A program made the position numbers and the translations under genes. DNA of 64,000 bases from Isoetes taiwanensis (lineage: Eukaryota > Streptophyta > Lycopodiopsida > Isoetales > Isoetaceae): contig JAJEKV010000013.1 of the NCBI GenBank assembly GCA_021234155.1, positions 1,005,787 through 1,069,786 on the forward strand. Direction: 5' to 3'. Within the stretch, counting starts at the first letter, position 1, and each line of letters begins with the position of its first letter. Positions 22,861 to 33,326 of this stretch are shown here, one piece after another. The notes under the pieces are model-generated. The model did not search any database, was not told where the DNA came from, and was given only the letters and a program-made list of their open reading frames with translations.

Positions 22861-24241
22861 TAGGATTGTGCCTTTTTAATAAACTTTACGTGGAAAACCT
22901 TGTGAACCTTAAGATGGGCGGAAGATCCAACTTGTAGGCTTGGGGAGCCCACTCTCTCTAAAATCTTGAGCGGACCAGCCCACCCTAGGGGCAAGCTTCT
23001 TACAACTCCCAATCCGAGAAGCTTAGCTTGCTTAACCTTGATCTTCAACCACACGCTTCTCGCCTACCTCAAACTCTCTTACGGTCTCGGTGGCTTATTA
23101 GGCTACACTCTTTTGCCGACTTCTTCTACTACTAGGAGGTAACCCCTTACTTCTTCCACCAAGCTGCTGCATATCTCTAGCATCTTTTGGGATACTTCCA
23201 CCTTTGACGCGAGATTGTGCCAAGTATCGGGTTAGAACTGGTACCCGTAATTTATCATGAAAGGGGACATCGAGATGACTCACAGCTTGGCACTATTGTT
23301 GGCGAACTCCACCAAATGGATGTACTCATCCCACTTGGACTGCTTATTCCACACAAAGCTTCTAAGCATATCTTCAATGATGCGATTAGTCCTTTCCGTC
23401 GACCATCGTTTTGGGGATGATATGCGTGCTCATGGAGAGCTTCGATGCGAATCGTGCTAAAGAGGTCTTGCCAAAAGGCACTCATAAATTTGGAATCCCT
23501 ATCTGAAATTATTTCCCGAGGCATGCCATGGAGTCTAAAAATCTCCTTTACAAATAGCTTGGCGGTATCTAATGCGGTGTCCGTAGTTCTGCAAGGCACA
23601 AAATGTGCCATCTTAGATAACTTGTCTACGACAACCATCAATGCATCCTTGCCTCGAAGAGTTCTAGGGAGTCCCGTGATAAAATCCATGCATTATGACC
23701 TCCCACTTAGCATTTGGCACTCCCAATGGCTCTAAGGCACCCAAAATTCGGCTGCTACGCTTTGGTGCAGCGACCGCACCGGCATTCTCGAATATACCTG
23801 GCTATCTGCTTCTTCATCCCTGGCCAGAAGTAATTACTTCGAATCTTGAAGTAGGTCTTCATAAACCCTGCATGCCCTGCTATTGGGCTGTTGTGTGTGT
23901 CATGAAGAATTAGCTTCCTTACCCTTCCTTACCCCTGATGATTCGGGCACACACAACTTATGTTTATGATACAACAGGTTGCCTTCCTTCTTATAATGTT
24001 TGAAGGCCTCCCGTTCCTTATCTGTTCTAGCCTCCCTAGAAAGGCTTTCCCATACTTCCTTGAAATCCTCATCTAATGGCAGGGTCTCCTCAATCTTCTT
24101 ACCAAACTCACTCGAAAGAGTGGAAATCGCATTACAGTGCGTTCTTGTCTCAAACGGTCTCCTGGAGAGAGCATCTGCCACAATATTAAGCTTACCGGGC
24201 TTATATACTATATCAAAATCATACTCTTCAAGGAATTCCAT
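22860..24241 (-). pseudogene. Integrase of element B
   Basis: The N-terminal linker [20 protein letters not shown] and the spacer to KLCVPESS are at 24241-23900. The core is at 23689-23255: MDFITGLPRTLRGKDAL, VDKLSKMAHFVPCRTTD, RLHGMPREIISDRDSKFMSA, then YHPQNDG. The C-terminal piece WLKIKVKQAKLLGLG is at 23054-22860. The first and second catalytic Asp are present. The Glu-bearing segment is frameshifted. The protein aligns residue by residue with element C's integrase. Confidence 0.85.
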
Positions 24242-24900
24242 CCACCTCCTTTGCCTTAGATTGAGGAGTGGTTGGGTAAAAGAATCTTGGAGGCTCGGTG
24301 ATCGTATCTAAGCGAAATTTCCTTCCCGGCCAAATAATGCCTCCAATTCTTAATGCCCGACAATAGCTAAGAGCTCTGATCATGGGTTGGGTGGCGTTGC
24401 TTTCGGCGTCGTTCATCTTCTTAGTGGTGGCGACTACCCTTTCTTCTTGCATCAAGGCGCCTTTGTTGCTATCCTGCTTGCATCAAGTAGCCACAAGCTT
24501 ATCTTTTTTCGGATGCGGGAGGGCGAAGCCTTTGGAGCTGTTGTTAAGGCCTCCTTGAGCTTCTCAAAGGAAGCTTGGACTTTCTCAACCAATGTGCTCT
24601 CAATCTTTCGACTTAACACTCTTAGTGAGGTCCGTCAAAGGGGCGCCCACTTAGCAAAAGTCCTTCCGCGAATTTTACGTAATATCACGCCAGCAGAAAG
24701 CTTCTTACTTACGCTACATTCCTTGGGCTGGCCAATCAACTACTTGCTTCAATCTTTTGCGAGTCGGTGGAAATCCCTTTCGCCCGATATTACATGGCCC
24801 AAGTACTCCACTCTTTTCGGTAGCAAAGTGGCATTTGGAAGCTTGCCATGGCGATGGCGTCTCGGCTTCTCCAAGACTTTCCTCAAAAATGCTGATCATG
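24228..24900 (-). pseudogene. RNase H and connection region of element B
   Basis: Frames are scrambled, but pieces such as [35 protein letters not shown] and PGRKFRLDT match element C's RT connection and RNase H in order. The many small frame changes fall in CG-containing stretches. Confidence 0.75.
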
Positions 24901-25788
24901 GTCTTCCATGGACTTGCTGTAGACTAGAATGTCGTCGAAGAAGACAATGACAAACTCATCTAGAAAATCCCTGAAGACGTCGTTCATGAGGCGCATAAAG
25001 GTTGCTGGAGCATTCGACAATCCAAAGGGCATTACTGTGAACTCAAAGTGACCATACCGCGTTCTAAAGGCGGTCTTATGGATATCCTCTTCCTTTATTC
25101 TTATCTGATGGTACCCTGACCTCAAGTCAATTTTTGAGAATACCCTTGCTCCTTGGAGCTGGTCCATCAAATCATCGGCCCTTGGCAATGCATACTTGTT
25201 CTTAATCGTCTGCTTGTTGAGCTGGCGATAGTCTATGCACATTCTTAAGCTCCCGTCTTTCTTCTTCACGAAGAGTATAGGTGCTCCAAAAGGAGACACA
25301 CTTGCTCTAATAAACCCAAGCTCGAGCAATTCCTGGAGCTGCTTCTTGAGCTCTATTAATTCCGGGGTGCTCATCCTGTAAGGTGCCTTGCTGGTAGGCT
25401 TAGCATCTGGAGCTAATGTGATCTCACATTCCACACCCCTATAAGGTGGTAGCTGCCGGATTTCATCCGGGAATACATCCTTAAATTCTGAGATGAGCCT
25501 TGCTACTGGCTTGGGCAACTGATTCCCCTCTTGATCGCTTCCATTCTGCTTAATGGGCTTAATTGCTTCTAACCTCAAAATATAATCCACCTTATTTCTT
25601 TCTATACTTTTCCTTAGCTGCTTCAAAGAAATACACTGCATAGAAGAGGCTGCCTTCTTACCTTTCACTATGAATTTGGTGTCGTCCGGTGCCGTCATGG
25701 CGACTTCATTGCGGTCACAATCAATCATGGCTTTGGCTGGCTTCAAGAATTCCATTCCCACTATAAGGTCATACCTTCCAATTTCCAT
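24883..25788 (-). pseudogene. Protease end and reverse transcriptase of element B
   Basis: This 301-codon ORF starts in the protease C-terminal part ([16 protein letters not shown]) and runs through [111 protein letters not shown] to [12 protein letters not shown]. The catalytic F-D-D site is intact. It is the longest uninterrupted piece of B's pol. Confidence 0.92.
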
Positions 25789-26294
25789 GACTTAAAGCTC
25801 CCATCGCCCCACTTACTTCCACTAAGGTCTATGTCGAACGTGATCCTCCTCCCCTTAGTGTGCCGAATGGCGCCGTTTGCCATAGCAACTGGCCTTGGCT
25901 TAGACTTCAATACCTTATTCTTCATTAGGGCGGCCAGCCTAGGAGAGGCAAAGTTATGAGAACTACTTGTGTCTATGAGGACTACATATGGAATGCTATC
26001 TATGATTCCATCAGCCGCAATGACTGTCGACTGATTTTCAATATCACCTGATTCAATGTTTGCACATATGTGGCACTCACCATCTATGAAGTCCTGGGCC
26101 TCATGCTGGTCGTCGTCCTCATCCGCTTCAGTTGGTGAATCCCAATCCATAAGCTCTGCCAAGGCTGCCTGCATGACGAATGGGCAATCATGTGTTCGGT
26201 GCCCTGGCTGGAAGCACCTAAAACATAGCTTCTTCTCGATACACTCCTGTCTCTTCTCTTTCGTCAAATTTTGTCTAGGATACGCTTTTAGCAC
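25761..26294 (-). pseudogene. Gag zinc knuckle and protease of element B
   Basis: A CCHC knuckle [14 protein letters not shown] is followed by an acidic linker and VLIDTSSSHNFASPRL. Where element C has D-T-G-S, B has D-T-S-S, so the catalytic-loop Gly is lost and the protease is probably inactive. The frame changes before the GRYDLIVGM segment of the next ORF. Confidence 0.88.
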
Positions 26295-26653
26295 TTGCCT
26301 CGATGCATTATCAAACTACGGTCCCCAAAGGTCTTACCACGAAGTTCTTCCTTTGCTGCTGGCCTCGATGGCGTGGCTGGCTGGCGATTGCTTACTCACA
26401 GTGCGCCCTCTTTGGTATTGCGCCCGAAGCTTTACCCCTGAAGGCCCATTTGTTTTCTCTGTTTGGAGTTGATGGTGCTTCCTCCAAACTTATCGCTTTG
26501 TCTTGGCCTCGCGGCCCGACCTTGGGTTGATTGCTCTAACAAGCCTCTTGATATTCTTGTTCAACCCCTCAATGTAGGTATCAACGGCTTGCCTTTTCGA
26601 TACTCAGGAACATGGAGCACGAGCCGCATAAACTCCTCTCGTATACTTTGCTC

Positions 26654-27450
26654 TTACGACAATGTACCCTGGTTCAACCTATAGAACTGCTTTGGATCAC
26701 GCACGCTGGTGTGCGATCTTGGCACATAGTGCTTGCGGAAAGCTTTGTTGAAGGTCTTGAATCTGCAACTGTTTCTTTTGAGCTTGTTAGACTTGGCATA
26801 GCCTTTCCACCCGATTCTAGCTGCTCCTATCAAGTTCTTTGTAGCAACTTTCCCTATGTCCTTGTCCTTCATGCTATAAGAGTTGCCAAATTCCTCCATT
26901 TTCGTCAAGCCATGCTTACGCCTCCATGCGACCTATCCTTTTCACGAACTCGACCCAACTTCCTAGTCTTCCACACATTGCTCATAGCACTGTCAACCTT
27001 CTTCTGATAGTCATCTGCCTTCCTTGCCCTGGCTCTTACCTGTGGAGTGTCAGATTCACTTTCTGAGCTAGAACTGTCTTGGGTGTGCGAAGTGTCCGAT
27101 GAACTGGAGCTAGGTGGTGTTGGACTCCTTCTGTTTCTCCTTTTCCTTTTCCTGTCCCTGACATTTCCTTGGTTGTCCTGCCCCTCCTGCTGTGGGCCTT
27201 CCTCAATGCCTTGCTGAGGTAGTGGTGGAGGTGGAGGTGGTGCAGGCGCATATTCTTGGGCATTCATCAATGGGGTGGCCCAATGGATCAGCTGATGCAT
27301 CTGGTTCCTCATCTGGACGAGCCTTGCGTTGATTGCTTCCGGCGTCATTTCCTCGTTGTTGTCATCTTGATCACGTCCAAAAAGGTTCCTTGGTACCCAC
27401 TGATGCTGTCGGCCCTGGCCTTGGGAACCTGAGCCGATATTCCTTGCTGC
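26654..27450 (-). pseudogene. Gag of element B
   Basis: The N-terminal part (27348-26905) reads MTPEAINARLVQMRNQMHQL, then a Pro-rich run, a basic RKRKRRNRR patch and an acidic Ser stretch. The core (26908-26654) reads MKDKDIGKVATKNLIGAARI, WKGYAK, CRFKTFNKAFRKHYVPR, QFYRLNQG, as in element C. The two parts are in different frames. A few in-frame codons upstream (SGSQGQGRQHQWVPRN) suggest the true start lies near 27450. Confidence 0.82.
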
Positions 27451-28118
27451 AAGGATTGATCATCAATACTTGTTATTTGGTTTACACATCAATTATATCC
27501 GTTTACAATTAATTTATGGTTAGATAAAAAAGAATTCATGTGAAAATTCCACTTACAAGTCAAGATCATAATAAGTCATTAATATATAGAAGTACATTTT
27601 ATGAAATACATGATAATATCAAAAAGATACTATTCAATACAATCTAGAATTCAAAAGGAAATCTTATAACTGATCAATGGCCTCCTGAAAGCCTAAAGAA
27701 ATTCTTTACATCCCTGAATCGGAGGCCTTTGCCGAGGTTGCGCAGGATGTTCCTTGTCGATCCTCCCCTCAGTGCTTTCGAGCCATTTTCGGTTCGGGGA
27801 GTTACAGTGCGATTCGCTGCTACACTTGAAAGTGATGCGTCCCTGAGGTGGCCCCTAGCGAAGTCGAGGCAATGGAGCGCTACGGACCTCTTGAAAAGGA
27901 TGACGTGATGCATGCAGTATATCTTGAATCTTTGCCCGGCTTAGAGAGTGCTATGAGAAGTGCCAGCGATTCTTCCCCCTTGATTTTGAACTCCTTGTGG
28001 AAGACTACCATTTGCCCTTGGTGAGGGCTGGAAGATAGTAGCGGAGTGCCGTGCCCTTACCCGTGCCTCGCGATCCAGGTGCCCTTCCTTTGAGCCGCTC
28101 GCCCAGGCAGTAGGCATC
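27451..28118 (-). other. Element B leader between the extra ORF and gag
   Basis: AT-rich next to gag (27480-27680), then mixed composition. Several minus-strand frames open for 80-90 codons, but no recognisable protein. Confidence 0.35.
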
Positions 28119-28970
28119 CTACGCCATAAGGTCTTCATGGTCTCTCCACATCTTTGGTTGCATTGTCCAAGTTGATCGCTGGACCCTTCCCTCATGCTCC
28201 TGGCCTTTCGCTGCTCGGGCTTGAGCTTGGGCCCTCCACGGTTTGTACGGTGTGCTTTCGTGTATCTGCTGGAACTCCTCCTCCGAAATGATGGGTTCTG
28301 TTGTCGATAGATTTCCCTTATCTGGCTGGTAGGCTGCTATGTCCGACATTGTCTCCCCAAAGATAAGAGTGTCTCTCTCTGCCGGCTCCCTTGGAATCTC
28401 ACGGTATGAATAGTCGATGAGGTCCGTGCTTTTTCCCATGTGCTATCATGCCTAGGAGCTCGTCGATTTGAAGTCCCCGTTCTGGCGGCGGTATGACAAG
28501 TTGAGGATGTCATTTGCTAGAATGTACTCTTCTCCGCCGATGACTATCGGCGAGAGTGATGATGCCGGCCGGTGGCTCGGTGGCTCTTCGATGTCGTCGT
28601 CGTGCCTTGACATGTACCCTGCATTCTTGTTGCCTCCCTGCTCTCCCACTCGGGTTTTGCTCCCCAACCGCTTTCGTAGTCTTCGCCGTCTGCGCAGGAC
28701 TGGTGCCCCCGACGATCGTGCCATGGTATTCATATGCGGAGGAATCTATATTGAGGATCTGGTCCCGAGCCCCTCACGGGTATCAAGTGGAGCTAAGTCT
28801 AAAGGGCTGAGCAGAAGGTTCCCTACTTTGTTGATTGACTTATAGTGCATGAAGAGGGCAAGGGGCATGCGAGATGAAAGGTACCTATGCCTATTATGTC
28901 CGCAGGTCATGTAATCCGGCATGGTCCTAGTCCTATCCCATAGCCGCTTCTTGCCTTTGGATCCTCCCAT
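28119..28970 (-). pseudogene. Unknown extra ORF of element B, frameshifted
   Basis: The first Met at 28970 opens MGGSKGKKRLWDRTRTMPDY. The frame then passes through a segment ending DTREGLGTRSSI, a basic and acidic segment (RRRRRLRKRLGSK; SRHDDDIEEPP), IVIGGEEYILANDILNLSY (28560-28500) and MSDIAAYQPDKGNLSTTEPI (about 28350). The pieces lie in three frames over about 280 codons and read like protein rather than chance ORFs. I recognise no domain. It lies between the H3-like ORF and gag on the same strand, so it is a second candidate accessory protein of this element. Confidence 0.4.
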
Positions 28971-29512
28971 CTCTCGACCTAAGGCTTGGGTTAGTGTCTC
29001 AAGAGAAACCCCCCCTCCCCCTAGGGGGGTAGTCTAACTTCCCAAGGTAGGACCTGTTGGTCGTATTGGCACATGATATCCAGTGTAGTATGGTGTTCTA
29101 GACGAGTTGCATGAAGATCAAACAAGTGGTCAAACACGAGAGAAGGCTTGCTCGGCAGGAAGCTGATGGATGTGGTTTGCAGCATTGTACCATCTCTCAA
29201 AGTTGCTGGGCGCCATTAAGCAAGGAAAGGTGTAGAAAATGGTTTGCAAAGATCAGTGAGGGATCAGAAAATCGCCTAAGTGGCTGGAAGCAGTTCTGTT
29301 GAGAGAGAAATGACAAATGAGGCCCTTTTTATAGACTATGGTTGACCTCGGGATTCGTGCAAAAGGTACCTACATAGGAAGGCCTTGGTTCTATGGCTAT
29401 GGGTGTCCAAATGAGCTACCATGAAGTGCAAATCTAAGCAAAACAAAGCAAGAAACACTACATGGCAGTTTGTTTGGCTGAATTTGGCTAATTTGGGTCG
29501 AAAAATGGCTGA

Positions 29513-29760
29513 CCGGTGAATCTGGCGGATGGCCTCCGTCGTCAGTGAACGCAGACGCGTTTTGGCGGATCTCACCGGTTATCGGATTTTGGAGCCAATT
29601 TTGGTCATTTTTGGGAGTTTGAAGATGCTAACATGGCTATTTTGAACAAAACTGACACCTAAAAGCATAATTTCGGCACCCGGTGAATCTGGCTGAACGC
29701 AGCGCCGCATGGACGCAGAGGCCATTATGGCGGTCTCACCCGGTTATCGGATTTTTGCTT
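29513..29760. repeat. Direct repeat inside the element B leader
   Basis: Two copies of about 80 bp (29513-29590 and 29677-29760) share ccggtgaatctggc, gaacgcag, tggcgg and ggttatcggatttt. They lie between the H3-like ORF and the next ORF. Confidence 0.65.
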
Positions 29761-29974
29761 TCGGGTGATTCTTTTGCCAAAATTTTCGTTGTAGTCATGA
29801 TTCCTAGGGTATTCCTAAGCATGCTATAAAGAATTCTACTACAATTGGGTTTAATTTCCTAAATGACAAACATCCAACATTTTTCCATTTACAGAGGAAA
29901 ATAACTTTTATATTAATAGGAAAACACAGTTACATGAAAATTTTAACTTTCTACAAAATTCCAAAATTGAGGCT

Positions 29975-31092
29975 CTAAGGCCTTTCTCTGCGAATCCTCC
30001 GTGCTAAGTGAATGTCCTTGGGCATAAGGGTGACTCTCTTAGCATGGATGGGCAATTCCCTTCCTCAAAGAGCCGCACCAGCTTCAGAAATTTCTCTTGC
30101 AGAGCCCGGGTCATTAGAGGGGTAACCCTATAATCGGTCCGGAACTGCTGCTTGACTTCCCGAAGGAGGCGTTCGAAGGGCGCCTTCCTTATGAGGAGAT
30201 TTGTGCACATCTGGAAGTGCTTGATCTCCCTAAACACCCGGGCGCATTAATAATCGTTCGCCCGCGGGTGAACCCTTTGGGTTTTTCGGTCCTGGGTGGG
30301 GGTGGCTTCGGCTGATTTTTCTTCGGCCTCGTCAGTCCTCCCGCGGCCCTCTGCACCTCTCGGCCGGGCAAGACCGGTCGTTTGTACCTCGGCCGGCGGA
30401 GCGGAGGTGCCTCAACGGTACACCTTCATCTGCGCATGAATTCCGCGATCTGGCCGGGCGTGAATTAGCGTTCTCCTATACGCTTCTTGACCACCGGGTG
30501 CTCATGCCCTGCAGGGTAAGGTGGTCGCTGCGTCCGAGGTTGAAGAACCCCGGCCTCTTCTCGTCCTCCTCTTCTTCCCTCGTCTCCTCCACCGCCTCCT
30601 CCTCTTCATCTACCCCTTGGTGGGGTTCCTCAATTGTGTGAAGTCCGGCGGTCGGTCATTCCTCTTCGTCTCCTCCTTTCCTTCTCCGACGCTCCCTTTC
30701 CCTTTTCTTGCGGTGCCCGCTCCTCTAGCCACTCCTTCACCTTTTGCTTGCCCTTCTTCTTAATGGAAGAGGGGGCACAGGCTGCCCGATGCGGTCGCCC
30801 GGTAGCGATGGGGCTCCTCCTCCGGGCTCCTCCACATTGCTCCACCTCTCGGTGGGACAAGTTGCGAGGAGTCATGGGATTCGCCCCTCCGCTGAGTGTG
30901 CCCGGACGAACTACTCGGGAGTTCCTCCTCTGCTTCCTGGAATGTGTCGTCGGAAGAAGGTGAGTCCGCGTCGCCTGGCTTGGGCCTCAGGTGGGGTGGT
31001 ATTTGCTTCCCATGGCCGCCTGCTGCTGCCGCTGCCATCGAGGGAACTCGCCTAGGGCCAGTCTTCCTGTAGGTTTGTTTAGTGCGTGCCAT
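29975..31092 (-). CDS. Histone H3-like protein carried by retrotransposon B (frame broken)
   Basis: The start ATG at 31092 opens MARTKQTYRKTGPRR. After Met, eight of the first nine residues equal the canonical H3 tail, including Lys4 and Lys9. A long variable tail follows, rich in Pro, Ser, Glu and basic runs, then a Lys/Pro-rich patch. The histone fold starts at about 30237: REIKHFQMCTNLLIRKAPFE (alphaN-alpha1), RLLREVKQQFRTD, TRALQEKF (alpha2), then IHAKRVTLMPKDI and HLARRIRRERP with stop at 29975. By hand against H3 as I know it, 25 of 46 positions match up to ALQE and 20 of 24 in the last block. One base appears missing before IHAKRVT (the H3 text CAIHAK would need one more G at a CG), and at least two frame changes occur in the tail. 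The long tail and the HFQ...TNLLI wording recall CENH3, while LLIRK and the tail start recall H3. It lies 594 bp inside the 5' LTR, on the gag-pol strand. Confidence 0.85.
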
Positions 31093-31668
31093 ATCTTACG
31101 GTTCAGGAAATGGGTGACGTAAGGCTGATCAAGAGAGAGGTGGTGGTGGGAATGGTTGGAGAGAGAATGAGGTGTCAGATGTTTAAAAAGGAGGGTCCCT
31201 AGGAATATTCTCCCACCATAATTACCCCTATTTATTAGCCTCCCTTATTAATTACACCATATTTAGTAATTATTTAATTATTAATGGATGTATTAACCCT
31301 GTATTAATTCGTATTATACCTTGAATTTTTCGAATTTTCTAATGGTTTGAAGTGCTAATTATGGATTTGCGCCATTTTCCACTCGGGTCTCCGATTGGCA
31401 TGATTCTTCGACCCATTTTAGGTGAAATTTGGTGCAGATGCATAATTTTCACTCCAAATTTACTAGAAGATGAATTGGACTCATTCATTCCTTCGTCTAA
31501 CACTTAATCCTTACTCCGGATAATCCTTACTCCGGGCCCACTACCTAAGAGAAAAAATTTTCCCTTATTTTCGGGGTTCAATGGTGGAAATTTTTATTTC
31601 ACACCCCTATAGGCCTGTTAGACTACTTTCATGGTTATGGTCAGTGCTAGTTCCTGGTCAACCAAGAA
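31093..31668 (-). other. Untranslated leader of element B
   Basis: AT-rich sequence between the primer binding site and the H3-like ATG. No ORF of note. It would be the 5' leader of the genomic RNA. Confidence 0.5.
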
Positions 31669-31684
31669 CATCGCTCTGATACCA
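31669..31684 (-). other. Primer binding site of element B (tRNA-iMet type)
   Basis: The minus strand reads TGGTATCAGAGCGATG, one base inside the CGTCACA end of the 5' LTR. TGGTATCAGAGC is the common plant initiator-Met tRNA primer site. Confidence 0.93.
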
Positions 31685-31685
31685 T

Positions 31686-33321
31686 TGTGACGCCCTCGCT
31701 AAACATCGGCTTCTACAGATATTCTAGAAATCCCCCATCCGGCTCATCACCGCCAAAGTTTTTCGTCTACCCCGCACACTAAGGTGACCCTAGTGCGGGG
31801 AGGGGACACGAAGATGTCTTGGCGCGCCCTTCCCCTATGGGCTCCTATAACAGCGGAAGCGATAAACATGTCAGAACTAGCATCAACAATACAAATACTA
31901 CCTCGAAGGGTAGTCCATCCCATATCCACAAGTGCAAAGAACATAATCACATACCATAAAACATGAGAGCTCCTACCCCGGGTCCGGACACATAAGGAGG
32001 TCGACCGAATGGATAGGCCTCAAGATAGAGCGAGACCGAGTCATAACAATGGCGGGGCTGGCATAAGATAATGGCTAGGGTTGACCACTCCATCCCCCCT
32101 CAGTGCATACTTTGCGGATGGGCTAGATCGGGCTCGGCATGACTCTAACCTTCCGGACACGCAATCCCATGGCATCACCCATCGGGACTACTCTGTGTTG
32201 CATCTCCCCTGGGTCCGGCCGAGGTAGGAAGGGTTGCATCTCCCCTTCCGGGGTCTAGAGGCTCCACGGGAGGGCTAGAGAATCGCGTGGCACACACCCA
32301 TTCATACCCCGCCCCGAACCCCCAAAACAAGAGCCAAGCCGACACTTGCAACTCTTGAGAGAGGGGGGCAACACCTTCGCCCCAGGAGGTGTCGGACCCA
32401 TGCCCGGCCCACACGAAGTGACCGACCATAAGCCTAGCCCACTATGGGATCCCCCGTAGTCCCCGCTCGGCAGGGATCCTCCCTCCATCTTGCCTCTAGC
32501 CCCGTTGTGTGGTGCTGAGTCACATCATAGCCTCCACAGCCCGGTGGGTTCCTATGCATAGGCCGCGTCTAATAGGAACTAAGGGATCTACACTAGGAGC
32601 ATACTACATATGGCTCTAGGTCTCTACCCCCCTTCCCAACACAAGAGGAACAAACATGATCAACCATCATCACATAAACATCATGAACAATATCATATGA
32701 ACGTCTTAACCCAATCATATATCTAACTATCAGTTAGGGTTCCTTGATTAGGGTTCAAGATGTTCAACCAAGGTTCTAGGGTGGCTCTACTCTAGCTACG
32801 AAAGACTAACCCATCTGGAGTGCTAACTCCCAGATGAACTAACATGACCCCTACTCAACCTACCTCCTCCAGAAGCGCTTCCTCCCATCCCTGGCGTCTC
32901 CATGCTCCTTGACGTGGCTCGAAGACTTGCTCCCTCTACGATCATACACACCTTCCAGGGGCTGCTGCTCCAGGCTAGGCTACGACGAACGATGCTCGAA
33001 ACGGGGTTTCGAGCACGTAGATGAGAGTTTAGGTGCTAGGTCAGGGAAAATGGGTCTAGGGTTAGGGTTAGAGCTAATATAGGTGTGGGTCCACACGGGA
33101 TGCCACGTGGCACCACTAGGATGAGGCCGTGTGGCGGTTGCCCAATAGGATAAGGCCATGTGGAAATGGGTCTTATCCTAAGGTCATCTAAGTTAAATAA
33201 TTAACTTAGATGTGCACCCCTTGCCACTTTCTAAGGCATACAAGGCTACCTAGGTAGACTTGTATGGTGACGGGTCCAGGAATATACGTATCTATAGCGT
33301 ATATTCCCCTGGAACGTCACA
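31686..33321 (-). repeat. 5' LTR of element B
   Basis: 1636 bp, uninterrupted, TGTGACG...CGTCACA. It carries the conserved block also seen in LTRs C, D and E (ttgggaaggggggtagagac on the minus strand) and a telomere-like gggttagggttag at about 33059-33071. Confidence 0.95.
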
Positions 33322-33326
33322 TCCAG
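33322..33326. repeat. Target site duplication of element B, right copy (TCCAG)
   Basis: TCCAG directly follows CGTCACA and matches 9135-9139. Copia gag sequence resumes here. Confidence 0.9.

Larger units (their letters stand above)
9140..33321 (-). mobile_element. LTR retrotransposon B: Ty3/gypsy chromovirus with extra ORFs including a histone H3-like one
   Basis: Both ends are LTRs with TGTGACG...CGTCACA termini and a 5-bp TSD (TCCAG). The coding strand is minus, so the right LTR (31686-33321) is the 5' LTR. A tRNA-iMet type primer site lies beside the 5' LTR and a polypurine tract beside the 3' LTR. Without the nested element A, B is about 13.2 kb. Order in transcription direction: 5' LTR, PBS, H3-like ORF (31092-29975), an unknown ORF region (28970-28119), gag (about 27450-26650), zinc knuckle and protease (26294-25761), RT/RNase H (25788-24230), integrase (24241-22860), chromodomain (about 22860-22650), PPT, 3' LTR. 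About 4.2 kb between PBS and gag is much longer than the usual chromovirus leader. The gag-pol frames are interrupted, so the copy looks inactive as sequenced. Confidence 0.9.

Noticed and set aside
30634-31055. Plus-strand ORFs opposite the H3-like tail
   Set aside because: Antisense shadows. The minus strand has the ARTKQT start and the histone fold downstream.
31784-31966. Plus-strand ORF repeated at 9060-9428
   Set aside because: Lies within both LTR copies of B, which explains the repetition. No protein similarity.
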